A stretch of 64,000 nt of DNA. It comes from SB15 sp964639245. Lineage in GTDB: Bacteria > Chloroflexota > Anaerolineae > Aggregatilineales > J027. The stretch's first letter is position 1. Each line of letters opens with the position of its first letter. The stretch covers positions 229,497 to 293,496 of the forward strand of contig CAZXCU010000007.1 of NCBI GenBank assembly GCA_964639245.1, written 5' to 3'. Below are positions 49,414 through 57,927 of this stretch, piece after piece. The notes under the pieces were generated by a model. It had not been told where the DNA came from, did not search any database, and saw only the letters and a program-made list of their open reading frames with translations. Both the position numbers and the translations under genes were made by a program.

Positions 49414-50517
49414 ATGCCCACCGTCCACAACACCGTTTTTATCAGCTACCGCCGCGAAACCAGTTCCTATGTAGCCCGTGCGATGTTTATGGATTTGCGC
49501 GAACATGGCTACGACGTGTTTATGGATGTCGAAAATATTGATGCAGGCCAGTTTGAAGGCATTATTTTGCGCCAGATAGCCGCCCGCGCTCACTTTTTAC
49601 TGATTCTCACCCCCAACACCTTAGAACGGGCTGCCGAACCCGGCGATTGGTTGAAACGCGAATTTGAAGAAGCCCACCGCCTTCACCGGAACATTGTGCC
49701 GATTCTTGCCAATGAATTTCGCTTTCAAGATGTGGATTTATCATCCGATGAGGGCTTGGCACAAATTCTCACCTACAATTCGCTGCTGCTGCCGCATGAA
49801 TATTTCGATTGTGCGATGGAACGGTTGCGAACACGCTTTCTTGCCAAACCCCGCGACATTGAAATTTTTCCCATTTCGCCCAGAGAACAGCGCATCGTAG
49901 AAAAACAACTCCAGGTTGTCGCTGCCGAACCTAAACCCGATGAAAATATCCTTATGGCAGAGAAATTTTTTAACCAAGCCAATATTGACTTTGACAACGG
50001 CAATTATATTGACGCGATTTATCATTATCAGCGTGCTATCGAGCATAATGCCAATTACTTAGATGCGTTGGTTAATCAAGGGAGTGCATTTTATGAAATT
50101 AAAGCCTATAACAAAGCCTTAGAATGTTACGCTCGCGCCATTGAACTTGCCCCTGAAGATAGTGATATTTATTGCAGACGAGGTTACATTCGGGCCGAAG
50201 TCAAAGAATATACAGGCGCACTTGAGGATTATTCCGCCGCAATTCGTCTTGCTCCGCATCAAAGTTTTGCTTACATTCAGCGTGGAGTTCTTTATAGCGA
50301 CTCCAAAGATTATCAAAAAGCCATTGACGATTATTCATATGCCATGCAATTAGAGCGAGAAAATAGCAACCTCTACTTCTTCCGTGCGCGGGCATATCAA
50401 TCGCTGGGTGAATTGCACAAAGCCCTTGCCGATTTTGAAATGTGCCTACAGATCAATCCTAACGATGAATCTGCCAATAAAAACCGTGAAAACATCTTAC
50501 AAAAACTCACCCCCTGA
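49414..50517 (+). CDS. TIR-domain protein with C-terminal TPR repeats
   Basis: About 367 residues from ATG 49414 with the ribosome binding site GGAGGGG. TIR domain about 1-135: VHNTVFISYRRETSSYVARA, then MDLREHGYDVFMDVENIDAG and LTPNTLERAAEPGDWLKREF, where the WxxxE Glu is the candidate NADase residue. Five TPRs follow at about 190-360 (EKFFNQANIDFDNGNYIDAI, ALECYARAIELAPEDSDIYC). Bacterial TIR proteins cleave NAD or make signalling nucleotides, often in antiphage defence; some are simple adapters. Upstream TATAAT (49373) is a good -10. The neighbour is a toxin-antitoxin pair. Confidence 0.92.
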   Translation: MPTVHNTVFISYRRETSSYVARAMFMDLREHGYDVFMDVENIDAGQFEGIILRQIAARAHFLLILTPNTLERAAEPGDWLKREFEEAHRLHRNIVPILANEFRFQDVDLSSDEGLAQILTYNSLLLPHEYFDCAMERLRTRFLAKPRDIEIFPISPREQRIVEKQLQVVAAEPKPDENILMAEKFFNQANIDFDNGNYIDAIYHYQRAIEHNANYLDALVNQGSAFYEIKAYNKALECYARAIELAPEDSDIYCRRGYIRAEVKEYTGALEDYSAAIRLAPHQSFAYIQRGVLYSDSKDYQKAIDDYSYAMQLERENSNLYFFRARAYQSLGELHKALADFEMCLQINPNDESANKNRENILQKLTP

Positions 50518-50553
50518 ATCTGCTACAATGGAGAAAAATGGAGGCAATGCAGC

Positions 50554-50814
50554 ATGATTTTACACCTTGAAACCACCCTTGATGAAAACAACACCATTCA
50601 TCTGCCCGCCGAAATTGCCGAACGGCTCAAACGGGGAGACATTTTGCAACTCAGACTATCCAATGCAGAACACAAAAATGCAAAGGCAAAACTCTGGCAG
50701 TCTATTGTTGAAGTGATGGATGCCCATATTGCACAGGGAACAGTTGGCGATGGCAAGCCCTATCAATGGAATCGTGAAGAACTCTATGATCACTTGGATA
50801 AATATTATGGTTAA
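50554..50814 (+). CDS. Antitoxin of a VapBC-type pair
   Basis: 86 residues: MILHLETTLDENNTIHLPAE has an AbrB/SpoVT-like swapped-hairpin look, followed by a charged helix and a C-terminal tail (QWNREELYDHLDKYYG) that would wrap around a toxin. GGAGG precedes the start. It ends 8 nt into the next gene, so expression is coupled. AbrB-type antitoxins repress their own operon. TACAAT at 50523 can be a -10. Confidence 0.75.
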   Translation: MILHLETTLDENNTIHLPAEIAERLKRGDILQLRLSNAEHKNAKAKLWQSIVEVMDAHIAQGTVGDGKPYQWNREELYDHLDKYYG

Positions 50815-51259
50815 AACAGCGCTTATTGATACCAATATCCTTATTTATGCCTATGACCGTAATGATCCGGTACGGCACACGAAAGCCAAAGAGGTTTTAG
50901 CTGGGTTGCTGCAACATTCCGCAGGATACTTAAGTGTAAAAACCATCGCTGAATTTTTCGCCGCCACCCTCCGTTTAAAGAGCATCTTGCCCCTCTCGCA
51001 AGCCATCACCGAAATGGAAAAATATGCCAACCTGTACCCTGTCCTAGAGTTGACGGCGGCGATTGCCATTGAAGCAGCACGGGGCGTACAAACCTATCAA
51101 TTTTCCTACTGGGACGCACAACTCTGGGCAACCGCCAAAACGCATCAAATAAACGCCGTTTTCACCGAAGATATGCGGCAAGGGGGAATTTTTGACGGAG
51201 TAGCAATCATCAACCCGCTTGATCCGGCATTTAATCTCACGGGTTGGTTAAATACGTAA
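50807..51259 (+). CDS. VapC-type PIN-domain toxin (RNase)
   Basis: About 150 residues from ATG 50807. PIN acidic residues are visible: ALIDTNILIYAYDRNDP, SVKTIAEFFAATL, YWDAQLWATA and VFTEDM. Such toxins are Mg-dependent RNases that cleave tRNA or rRNA when the antitoxin is lost. I selected this start because a longer frame from 50720 runs through the antitoxin gene. It overlaps the antitoxin by 8 nt and converges with the FtsX-type permease with a 3-nt gap. Confidence 0.88.
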   Translation: MVKTALIDTNILIYAYDRNDPVRHTKAKEVLAGLLQHSAGYLSVKTIAEFFAATLRLKSILPLSQAITEMEKYANLYPVLELTAAIAIEAARGVQTYQFSYWDAQLWATAKTHQINAVFTEDMRQGGIFDGVAIINPLDPAFNLTGWLNT

Positions 51260-51262
51260 ATT

Positions 51263-53692
51263 CTATTCCATCACCCGCAGCGTCGAAGGGATGTTCAAAT
51301 TGACCATCTTACGGATGCTCAAAATCGGCGTGAGCGACACCGCCAGCACCCCCAACACCCCCGCCGTTACCAGTGTCATCGGGGCAAGCGCCACTACAAA
51401 TTGCACTTCGGGCATCATCTCCGCAAACCGATAGCGCATCAGGTAATACAGCAGGCCATACCCCGCCGCCACCCCGACCAACGTTCCCATCAGGCCAGTG
51501 ATGATATTTTCCTGAATTTGCATCCGTGTCACGGTGCGAATCCGCAAGCCAAACGCGAACATGGTCGCAATTTCGCGGCGGCGCTCATCCACATTAATGC
51601 TGGTCGAATTGAAGGCAATCAAAAAGGCCAGCAGCAGCACCACCCCCTGCACAATCCGCATGAAATTGACAAAAAGTGCCAGCACTTCCTCAAATGCTTC
51701 GGGTAAATCCGCCACGCGCTCCACCGATGCCACGCCGGGTTGAGCAAACAAAGCGCGGGTAATATCATTTTTGTCCTTGCCCGCCGCCGGCTGCACTGTG
51801 AGGATATTGGTTAAACCCGCGATTCCTACCAAATCGGCCTGTTCCATGCTCATATAACTTGGCGTTCGCAGGGGGTTGTTATGAATCCCGATAACCTTTA
51901 ATTCGGTATCGACCATGCGGAAGGACATCAGCCCTTCGCGGGCGGGATGCCGCAGCACCACCGTGTCGCCAACGGAAACCTCAAGGTCGTCGGCGGTTTT
52001 TTCCGAAATCACAATCCCTTCCCCGTCCGGTAAATCGCCGTCTAACAGCGTCGGAATCCAGATGGGGTCAGTCATCTCCAGTAATTCTAAGGAGGTAAAA
52101 ATTTCCTCCTCCCCGTTCAGAAATGTTCCCGCCGCCATGATTCCAACGTTGGTTTCCGTGAAAAGCGGCTGTCCCTGTTCATCCGTTAAATCGGCAATCG
52201 GTTGCACAGCTTCCACTGGGTAAAATGTATCTAGCACCACCGTCATCCGGCGCGGACTGGTTTCCAGATAGGCAGTTTCGGCGCGGTCAATCGTCGCAAT
52301 AAAGCTATCCAGAAAACCGGTCATCAACACCAGCAGCAGAATCGCAATTGCAATCCCCAGCAGGGTCAACACAGTACGCCATGGCGCACGCAGCAAATTA
52401 TGAAAGGGCATTCGTGTGAAACTTTTGCCCGGCAAGGGTATATTTTGCACCAGTGGCGCAAGTCCACCGCCTTTTGCCACCAGATGCCCCGTCTTGATGG
52501 CATCCACCGGACGCACCCGCACCGCCCGCCACACCGGATACAGCGTTGCCACACACGGAATCAAAATCCCTAATGTAGCAGCACGGGCAAACGCTGCGAA
52601 AGAAAATGGGTCTGTCCATGTTGGCAAGGGCATCAGGTCTTCCACATACGACCCGAATCCAGCGCTCAAAGCATACCCCAGCCCCAAACCCAGCAGAGTC
52701 CCTAACAGCGCAATTTGCAATCCCATCAACATCGGACGAAAAGCGATTTTATACCCCGGCAGCCCCAAAGCCATGCCGATACCAATTTCGCGGCGTTGGG
52801 CCTCCACAATCCGCCCCGCCAGATTAAACGCTGCCATCCCCGCCCCCAGCAGGAACAAAAACGCAATCATATTCCAGATTTGCTGGTCGCCTTTGGCATC
52901 ATCATAGAGGAGTTGATAAACATTGTTTTCCTCTTTGGTCGTGAGGGTGAAGCCGGTTTGGGGAAATTTTTCGGCCATCACCGCTTCAACAGCTTTTTCG
53001 ACAGAATCGCGGTCTTGCGAAACCAGCATCACCACGTCATTCACCAAGCCATCCCGTCCAACGAGGGTTTGCAAAGCAGGCAGCGGCACATACAGCACCG
53101 CGTAACTGCTTTCCGCCATAAAAAAGAGACCTTCTTCCGGCGCAATCTGGAAATACTCCGGCGACTGCCCCATCCCGACAAATTCCAGCGACACATCCCC
53201 CGCCACACGCAACGAATCACCCGGTTCAAGATCATAGTAGCGGGCGAATAGATAATCCAGCACGGCGACATTTTTTGTCGCATCACTTTCAGTCAAGCCC
53301 CGCCCAGCATTCAGATGAAGCTGATTAACCGCTAACTCCGGCTGAATACCGACCATCCGCCCGCGTACCAGAATCGTTTCATCCTCATTTTGGGTCGCGT
53401 CTACCAGCGTTGGCACAATCAAACGCGGTTCAACCGCCTGTACCCCACCAATCTCTGCCAGAGCGGATTCTAATTCGCTGGCAGGTAAAAAACTGCCTTC
53501 GGTGAGTTCAAGGTGTAAATCGTGCATATGCAGCGATTCATAGCTGGCATCATAGGACGATTCGCGCCATTCACGCTGTCCGCCCAATCCACTATACACG
53601 CCCGTTCCTAGCGCAATAATCACCGCAATCGCCAGCACTTGCAGCCAGCGCTGTTGTAAATCCCGTAAAGACCACCGCAGCCAGAATTTCAT
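51263..53692 (-). CDS. FtsX/MacB-type ABC transporter permease
   Basis: 809 residues with an N-terminal anchor (VLAIAVIIALGTGVYSGLGG), a MacB periplasmic core-like domain (about 35-240), three membrane segments (about 280-400, IAFLFLLGAGMAAFNLAGRI), a repeat start (LLRAPWRTVLTLLGIAIAIL), a second core-like domain and a final FtsX block (VLLLAFLIAFNSTSINVDER with RRREIATMFAFGLRIRTV, then AAGYGLLYYLMRYR). These permeases are mechanotransducers that extrude lipids, peptides or drugs or activate cell-wall hydrolases. It works with the ABC ATPase just upstream. One chain covers both FtsX halves. Confidence 0.92.
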   Translation of the reverse strand: MKFWLRWSLRDLQQRWLQVLAIAVIIALGTGVYSGLGGQREWRESSYDASYESLHMHDLHLELTEGSFLPASELESALAEIGGVQAVEPRLIVPTLVDATQNEDETILVRGRMVGIQPELAVNQLHLNAGRGLTESDATKNVAVLDYLFARYYDLEPGDSLRVAGDVSLEFVGMGQSPEYFQIAPEEGLFFMAESSYAVLYVPLPALQTLVGRDGLVNDVVMLVSQDRDSVEKAVEAVMAEKFPQTGFTLTTKEENNVYQLLYDDAKGDQQIWNMIAFLFLLGAGMAAFNLAGRIVEAQRREIGIGMALGLPGYKIAFRPMLMGLQIALLGTLLGLGLGYALSAGFGSYVEDLMPLPTWTDPFSFAAFARAATLGILIPCVATLYPVWRAVRVRPVDAIKTGHLVAKGGGLAPLVQNIPLPGKSFTRMPFHNLLRAPWRTVLTLLGIAIAILLLVLMTGFLDSFIATIDRAETAYLETSPRRMTVVLDTFYPVEAVQPIADLTDEQGQPLFTETNVGIMAAGTFLNGEEEIFTSLELLEMTDPIWIPTLLDGDLPDGEGIVISEKTADDLEVSVGDTVVLRHPAREGLMSFRMVDTELKVIGIHNNPLRTPSYMSMEQADLVGIAGLTNILTVQPAAGKDKNDITRALFAQPGVASVERVADLPEAFEEVLALFVNFMRIVQGVVLLLAFLIAFNSTSINVDERRREIATMFAFGLRIRTVTRMQIQENIITGLMGTLVGVAAGYGLLYYLMRYRFAEMMPEVQFVVALAPMTLVTAGVLGVLAVSLTPILSIRKMVNLNIPSTLRVME

Positions 53693-53707
53693 GAGACTCG
53701 CTCCTTG

Positions 53708-54412
53708 TTACCAGTGCAGTTCTGCCACCGCCGCTTGACCGCCCACTGGCTGTCCATCGCTGACAATCTGCCCACTGCTCAACTCAATCACACGGTCAGC
53801 CACCCGTGAAATTTCGCGGTTATGCGTTACCACCAGCACCGTTTTGCCCTGTACGGCCTGTTTTTGCAGCAGTTGCAGAATCTGAATCCCGGTTTTGAAA
53901 TCAAGTTCACCCGTCGGTTCGTCTGCCAGAAGTATCGGGTTTCCGGTGGCTAAGGCCCGCGCAATCGCCACGCGCTGCTGCTCCCCGCCCGAAAGTTCAT
54001 GCGGAAAATGATGCAGCCGTTCACCCAACCCCACTTCCGCCAGTACCTCCGCCGCATTTTGTTTAGGATGCGAATTATTTTTCATATCCACCGCAAATTG
54101 CACATTTTCCAACGCGGTCAACGTGGGGAACAAATTAAAACTCTGGAAAATAAAACTCACCGTTTCGCGGCGGAAAGCAAACTGCTGGCGGCGATGATTG
54201 CGGGTGATGTCCTGCCCATTAATCAGAATATGACCTTCACTTGGTTCATCCAACGCGCTGATCATATTTAAGAGGGTGGTTTTGCCACTCCCGCTTGGCC
54301 CCAGCACCACCACAAATTCCCCCGATTCAATTTGCAGCGAGACACCATCAAGGGCGACCACGCTCACCGCGCCCATTTGATACTTTTTCGAGACGGTCTT
54401 CAGGGTTATCAT
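53708..54412 (-). CDS. LolD/MacB-type ABC transporter ATPase
   Basis: 234 residues, complete: Walker A LGPSGSGKTTLLNMI, signature LSGGEQQRVAIARAL, Walker B ILLADEPTGELD, H-loop VVTHNREI. It energises the FtsX-type permease just downstream (15-nt gap). Its 5' end overlaps the 3' end of the MarR gene by 65 nt. The start MITLKTVSKKYQMGAV is the usual N-terminus for these ATPases, so the overlap is real rather than a wrong start. Confidence 0.95.
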   Translation of the reverse strand: MITLKTVSKKYQMGAVSVVALDGVSLQIESGEFVVVLGPSGSGKTTLLNMISALDEPSEGHILINGQDITRNHRRQQFAFRRETVSFIFQSFNLFPTLTALENVQFAVDMKNNSHPKQNAAEVLAEVGLGERLHHFPHELSGGEQQRVAIARALATGNPILLADEPTGELDFKTGIQILQLLQKQAVQGKTVLVVTHNREISRVADRVIELSSGQIVSDGQPVGGQAAVAELHW

Positions 54413-54857
54413 GAATTTCCTCCAATTTATAGGTGATTTTGCCGAGCAACTTCACCATCACATCCACTTCGGCTTCGTTTTCCAGCGCTTCAAGCAGTGC
54501 CGTTGTTACCAGACGGTCTACTTGGTCGTGTTCCCGCTTAAGATTCCACCCCTCCGCCGTTAGCACCAATTGAAAAGACCGTTTGTCATGCGGGCTAATC
54601 TGACGCTCCAGCAACCCACGTTTTTCCATCCGATTAATCGCGCTGGAGAGCGTACTTGCCGGAATCCGTAACTTCGTGCTGATGTCTTTGGGCTGCATGT
54701 CGGGGCGTTCGGCAATGAGTTTCATCACATGCAAATCCAGATGTGACACCCCCAACAGCACCGGCGACCACTTATTCGTCTGCTCAAACCGCAAGTTCCA
54801 GATGAGCCGATGCACATAGTCCATCGCAGTTTGCATGACCGTTTCATTAATTTGCAT
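54348..54857 (-). CDS. MarR-family transcriptional regulator
   Basis: 169 residues. Helix-turn-helix and wing: DMQPKDISTKLRIPASTLSS, AINRMEKRGLLERQISPHDK and RSFQLVLTAEG. These are dimeric repressors that release DNA on binding small aromatic or lipophilic compounds. The C-terminal tail (EEIHDNPEDRLEKVSNGR) is encoded in the region that overlaps the ABC ATPase. As first gene of the operon it probably controls the ABC exporter. A small inverted repeat, TACGACCTTCGTA at 54899-54911, lies 42 nt upstream and is a possible operator. Confidence 0.9.
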   Translation of the reverse strand: MQINETVMQTAMDYVHRLIWNLRFEQTNKWSPVLLGVSHLDLHVMKLIAERPDMQPKDISTKLRIPASTLSSAINRMEKRGLLERQISPHDKRSFQLVLTAEGWNLKREHDQVDRLVTTALLEALENEAEVDVMVKLLGKITYKLEEIHDNPEDRLEKVSNGRGERGRP

Positions 54858-55273
54858 TGCCTACCTCATACCGATGAAATACTTTGTTAATCGAATTATA
54901 CGACCTTCGTACTATCCGATTGCCAAACAAAAAGCACCCTTTTTTCAGGACAAATGTCACAATCCATGCGTGCTGTGTTCGGTCAATAGACTCAGAGGGC
55001 AGAAATCGACGCGGCAGACTTTGTGCCAAACACTCGCACTCCCATAGAACACCCCTCGTCCCCGCCGCTACAGGATTTCATGCGTGTTTACTTACCGGAT
55101 GCAGCACAACAATAGCCAGCACAAAGACAAGGTTGAATAGGATTTAACAGGGGTAGAAATCGGAGCAGGTCTGCTCTGGCAAACCGGAATATTATCTTCA
55201 GAGACGGTCTGGAAAGTGGGTGGTTAAGAAAAATAGCGATTTATTCCCAGTGCCGTCCGCCGCTACATTTTAT
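54858..55273. other. Gene-free region upstream of marR with candidate operator
   Basis: No gene seen on either strand. TACGACCTTCGTA at 54899-54911 is a perfect 5+3+5 inverted repeat placed as for an autoregulated MarR promoter. With the following MITE and the tail up to 55516 the total gene-free span is 659 nt. Confidence 0.45.
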
Positions 55274-55400
55274 TAACTCACCTTACGCAATGCGGAAAAT
55301 CCCCACCCTCAATCCCTCCCCAAAGCATTGGGGAGGGAAGCCGAAGGCGGGGTGGGGTCAAAAAATATCCTCAAAACTCTATTCTGCGTAAGGTGAGTTA
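55274..55400. mobile_element. Miniature inverted-repeat element (MITE), copy 2
   Basis: 127 bp with ends TAACTCACCTTACGCA (55274-55289) and TGCGTAAGGTGAGTTA (55385-55400), here a perfect 16-bp inverted repeat. The inside again is self-complementary (ATCCCTCCCCAAAGCATTGG). Flanks are TTAT on the left and TTAA on the right. It is near-identical to copy 1 at 21624. No transposase is encoded. Confidence 0.88.
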
Positions 55401-55516
55401 TTAATAGAGAACTTTCCATATAGCCTCTCATGATGAACAAGTCATCGGTTTACAAGACAGGTGTAGTAGTCCACTTCTGGGCGCTCACCCAGCCCACTTT
55501 TGGGCGACAGGTGACT

Positions 55517-57064
55517 TTACCCCACCCGGGCAGTTTCCATCAATTTCTGCTTCAAATCCCACAATTTGCCGGACAGCGATACATGATAAATATGCGGGTT
55601 AATGATGCGCTGCACACCGGAGTCGAGGCAATTTAAATCGGCTTCACGGATTTGGCGCATGGTTTCAATTGTCGGGAGATCATAGACCAATTTCCCTTCC
55701 ACCAGCACATCTACCAGCAGCGATTCAATTTTGGAAATGCGGTTGCGGGGTAGCGTGCGGTGGGTCATATGTTCGGAGGGGTGATGCAAAAACAGCGAGT
55801 CGCCCTCATGCGGATTTTCGTCCTCCAGTGTCAGCAAATCGGCAATGGCAAGATTACGCTGGTCATACAAGCGCCACGCACACTTTTGACCGGGATTTGG
55901 GACTTTTTCAGGATTTTCAGAAATTTTGATGGCGGGAGTCCAGTCTTTGCCATTCCGCACACTGACCAGTTTATACACCCCGTCCAATGCCGAATCGCCG
56001 CTAGACGTAATCAAGCGTGTGCCGACCCCATAGACAAGGCGTTTAATCAATTTATCGGCATCCACATTGTAACGCGGCGCTTCTTCTTGAATCTGGAACA
56101 AGACTTGCAGCAGCACCAGTTCGTCAATTTCATTCGACAGCACGATTTTTGTATTCGGAAAGCCAGCATCATCCATCATCCGGGCGGCTTGCACGCTTAA
56201 ATGGGCTAAATCGCCCGAATCAAGACGGATACCGACGGGTTCATACCCCTTACGGCGTAGCTCCTCAAAAACAATGATTGCGTTGGGAACGCCGCTTTCC
56301 AGTGTGTTAATCGTGTCCACCAACAGGGTACAATCATCAGGGTATAAATCCGCATAGGCGCGAAAAGCCCCTAGTTCGCCTTCGCCCAATGCCATGAACA
56401 TTTGAATCATGCTGTGGGCGTGTGTGCCTTTGGGGGGATAGCCCAAGACATGCGAAATCCCCGTGTTGGACGTAAAATCTGCTCCGCCGATGAGGGCGGC
56501 TCTTGCTCCGGCGAGGGCGGCTTTGCCCTGCGCCCGCCGTGCGCCAAATTCCAAGACCAACTGCCCCCGCCCCGCCCGATGAATCCGTGAGGCTTTGGTC
56601 GCAATCAAAATTTGATAATTCAGGTGATTGAGCAAGGGCGTTTCCAGAATTTGCGCCATCGCCATTGGCCCTTCAATCACCGTCACTGGCACGTTCGGAT
56701 GAATCACCCGTCCTTCAGGAATCGCCCGCATGGAAATGCCCGCAAAATTGCCATTTTTCCGCAGCCAGTCCAGAAAATCATCCTCAAAAACACGCTTGCC
56801 ACTGCTGCTTTTTTGCTGGCGGAGATATGCAATATCCTCATCACGGAATCGCGCCTCCTGCATCCAATCCAGCAACCATTCCAAACCTGCGTTGATGCAG
56901 TACCCGGCCTGATGCCTGCCATAATCGGGATAGCTGCGAAAAAAATGGTCAAATTGGGCGTGATATTCGTGCAGCCCCAAACGGAAATAAAGCTGCGCCA
57001 TGGTGAGTTGATATTCGTCGGTGAAGAGAATCCCCTCCGCCGTCAACTGGTCTGACTTTTTCAT
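55517..57064 (-). CDS. pncB: Nicotinate phosphoribosyltransferase
   Basis: 515 residues, standard length. Motifs: FTDEYQLTMAQLYFRLGLHE, LEFGARRAQGKAALAGARAA, GTHAHSMIQMFMAL with the phosphorylated His, LLVDTINTLESGVPNAI, VGIRLDSGDLAHLSVQAARM and VYGVGTRLITSS. It joins nicotinate with phosphoribosyl pyrophosphate to nicotinate mononucleotide in NAD salvage. The gene stands alone. NAD supply is of note because a TIR protein (possible NADase) is encoded nearby, but the two are not in an operon. Confidence 0.96.
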   Translation of the reverse strand: MKKSDQLTAEGILFTDEYQLTMAQLYFRLGLHEYHAQFDHFFRSYPDYGRHQAGYCINAGLEWLLDWMQEARFRDEDIAYLRQQKSSSGKRVFEDDFLDWLRKNGNFAGISMRAIPEGRVIHPNVPVTVIEGPMAMAQILETPLLNHLNYQILIATKASRIHRAGRGQLVLEFGARRAQGKAALAGARAALIGGADFTSNTGISHVLGYPPKGTHAHSMIQMFMALGEGELGAFRAYADLYPDDCTLLVDTINTLESGVPNAIIVFEELRRKGYEPVGIRLDSGDLAHLSVQAARMMDDAGFPNTKIVLSNEIDELVLLQVLFQIQEEAPRYNVDADKLIKRLVYGVGTRLITSSGDSALDGVYKLVSVRNGKDWTPAIKISENPEKVPNPGQKCAWRLYDQRNLAIADLLTLEDENPHEGDSLFLHHPSEHMTHRTLPRNRISKIESLLVDVLVEGKLVYDLPTIETMRQIREADLNCLDSGVQRIINPHIYHVSLSGKLWDLKQKLMETARVG

Positions 57065-57229
57065 GCTGAACCTTTATAAAAATTTCGCGCCATTTTACCG
57101 TATAATTCGATTCCTAAATATTTCTGAAAATTATTTGCATTAGCTTTATTTTCGTTTATCATTATCCTCATGTATCTTCATTGATACATTAATGTTCGCT
57201 TTGTTTTTAGTAGTGCAAATTGACATTAT

Positions 57230-57919
57230 ATGACCGAGAAAACAAGCATTAACAACTTACTCATTGTATGGCAAGGCCAGAGTTGGTCTGTACTAGCACC
57301 GGACGGTAGCGTTTTAGCAAGATTTAAAGAAAAACCTCATGCTATTAAATATGCTCAGGGAAATATTGATTTTAACAATGAAATCTATAGTACATATGAA
57401 AATCTCCCACCAATAGAGAAACCAAAACGTAAAACATATTATGCTTATGGTGAATCGAACTCTTATCAATCTCGCTCAACAACGAGACCAAGAAGCAAAA
57501 AGATATATACAGATTCACGACCTAGCGCCAAGTCGATTATATTTTTAATAATTTTTTTATTGTCTACTATGATTATTTTGAAGGTCATATGGAACTATAT
57601 TACCAGTCATTCATTTAGTGAAATTTTACACAGTAATATGACGATTCCTTTTTTAGCTGTTGCTGCTACATTTAATGTTTCTATACTTTCTTATATGGAT
57701 AAATATCATTCAAACTCAATTAAGCGTTATTTACAACCGTTAATAGGTTGTTTCACTATTATAACTTTTATAACAGGGATATTTTTTATCATAGCCCTAG
57801 TAATTTTAGGAATTTTGTCTGAGATTAGCCCCCATAAAATAGCACTTACAGCTATGCTTTGGTATCTAAATACTCATACATTATTTCATTTTGCCTTGAC
57901 ATGGGAAGATAAAAAGTAA
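57230..57919 (+). CDS. AT-rich orphan membrane protein
   Basis: 229 residues. N-terminal soluble part (SINNLLIVWQGQSWSVLAPD, then a Lys/Arg/Ser-rich link), then four hydrophobic segments (SIIFLIIFLLSTMIILKVIW, MTIPFLAVAATFNVSILSYM, LIGCFTIITFITGIFFIIAL, IALTAMLWYLNTHTLFHFAL). Codon and base use differ strongly from the neighbours: it is AT-rich with many AAA, ATA and TTA codons. That suggests recent acquisition. No family recognised. Confidence 0.75.
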   Translation: MTEKTSINNLLIVWQGQSWSVLAPDGSVLARFKEKPHAIKYAQGNIDFNNEIYSTYENLPPIEKPKRKTYYAYGESNSYQSRSTTRPRSKKIYTDSRPSAKSIIFLIIFLLSTMIILKVIWNYITSHSFSEILHSNMTIPFLAVAATFNVSILSYMDKYHSNSIKRYLQPLIGCFTIITFITGIFFIIALVILGILSEISPHKIALTAMLWYLNTHTLFHFALTWEDKK

Positions 57920-57927
57920 AGTATGTA

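Noticed and set aside
55430..55636. Plus-strand open frame at the end of pncB
   Set aside because: Overlaps the well-supported nicotinate phosphoribosyltransferase gene and shows no family features.
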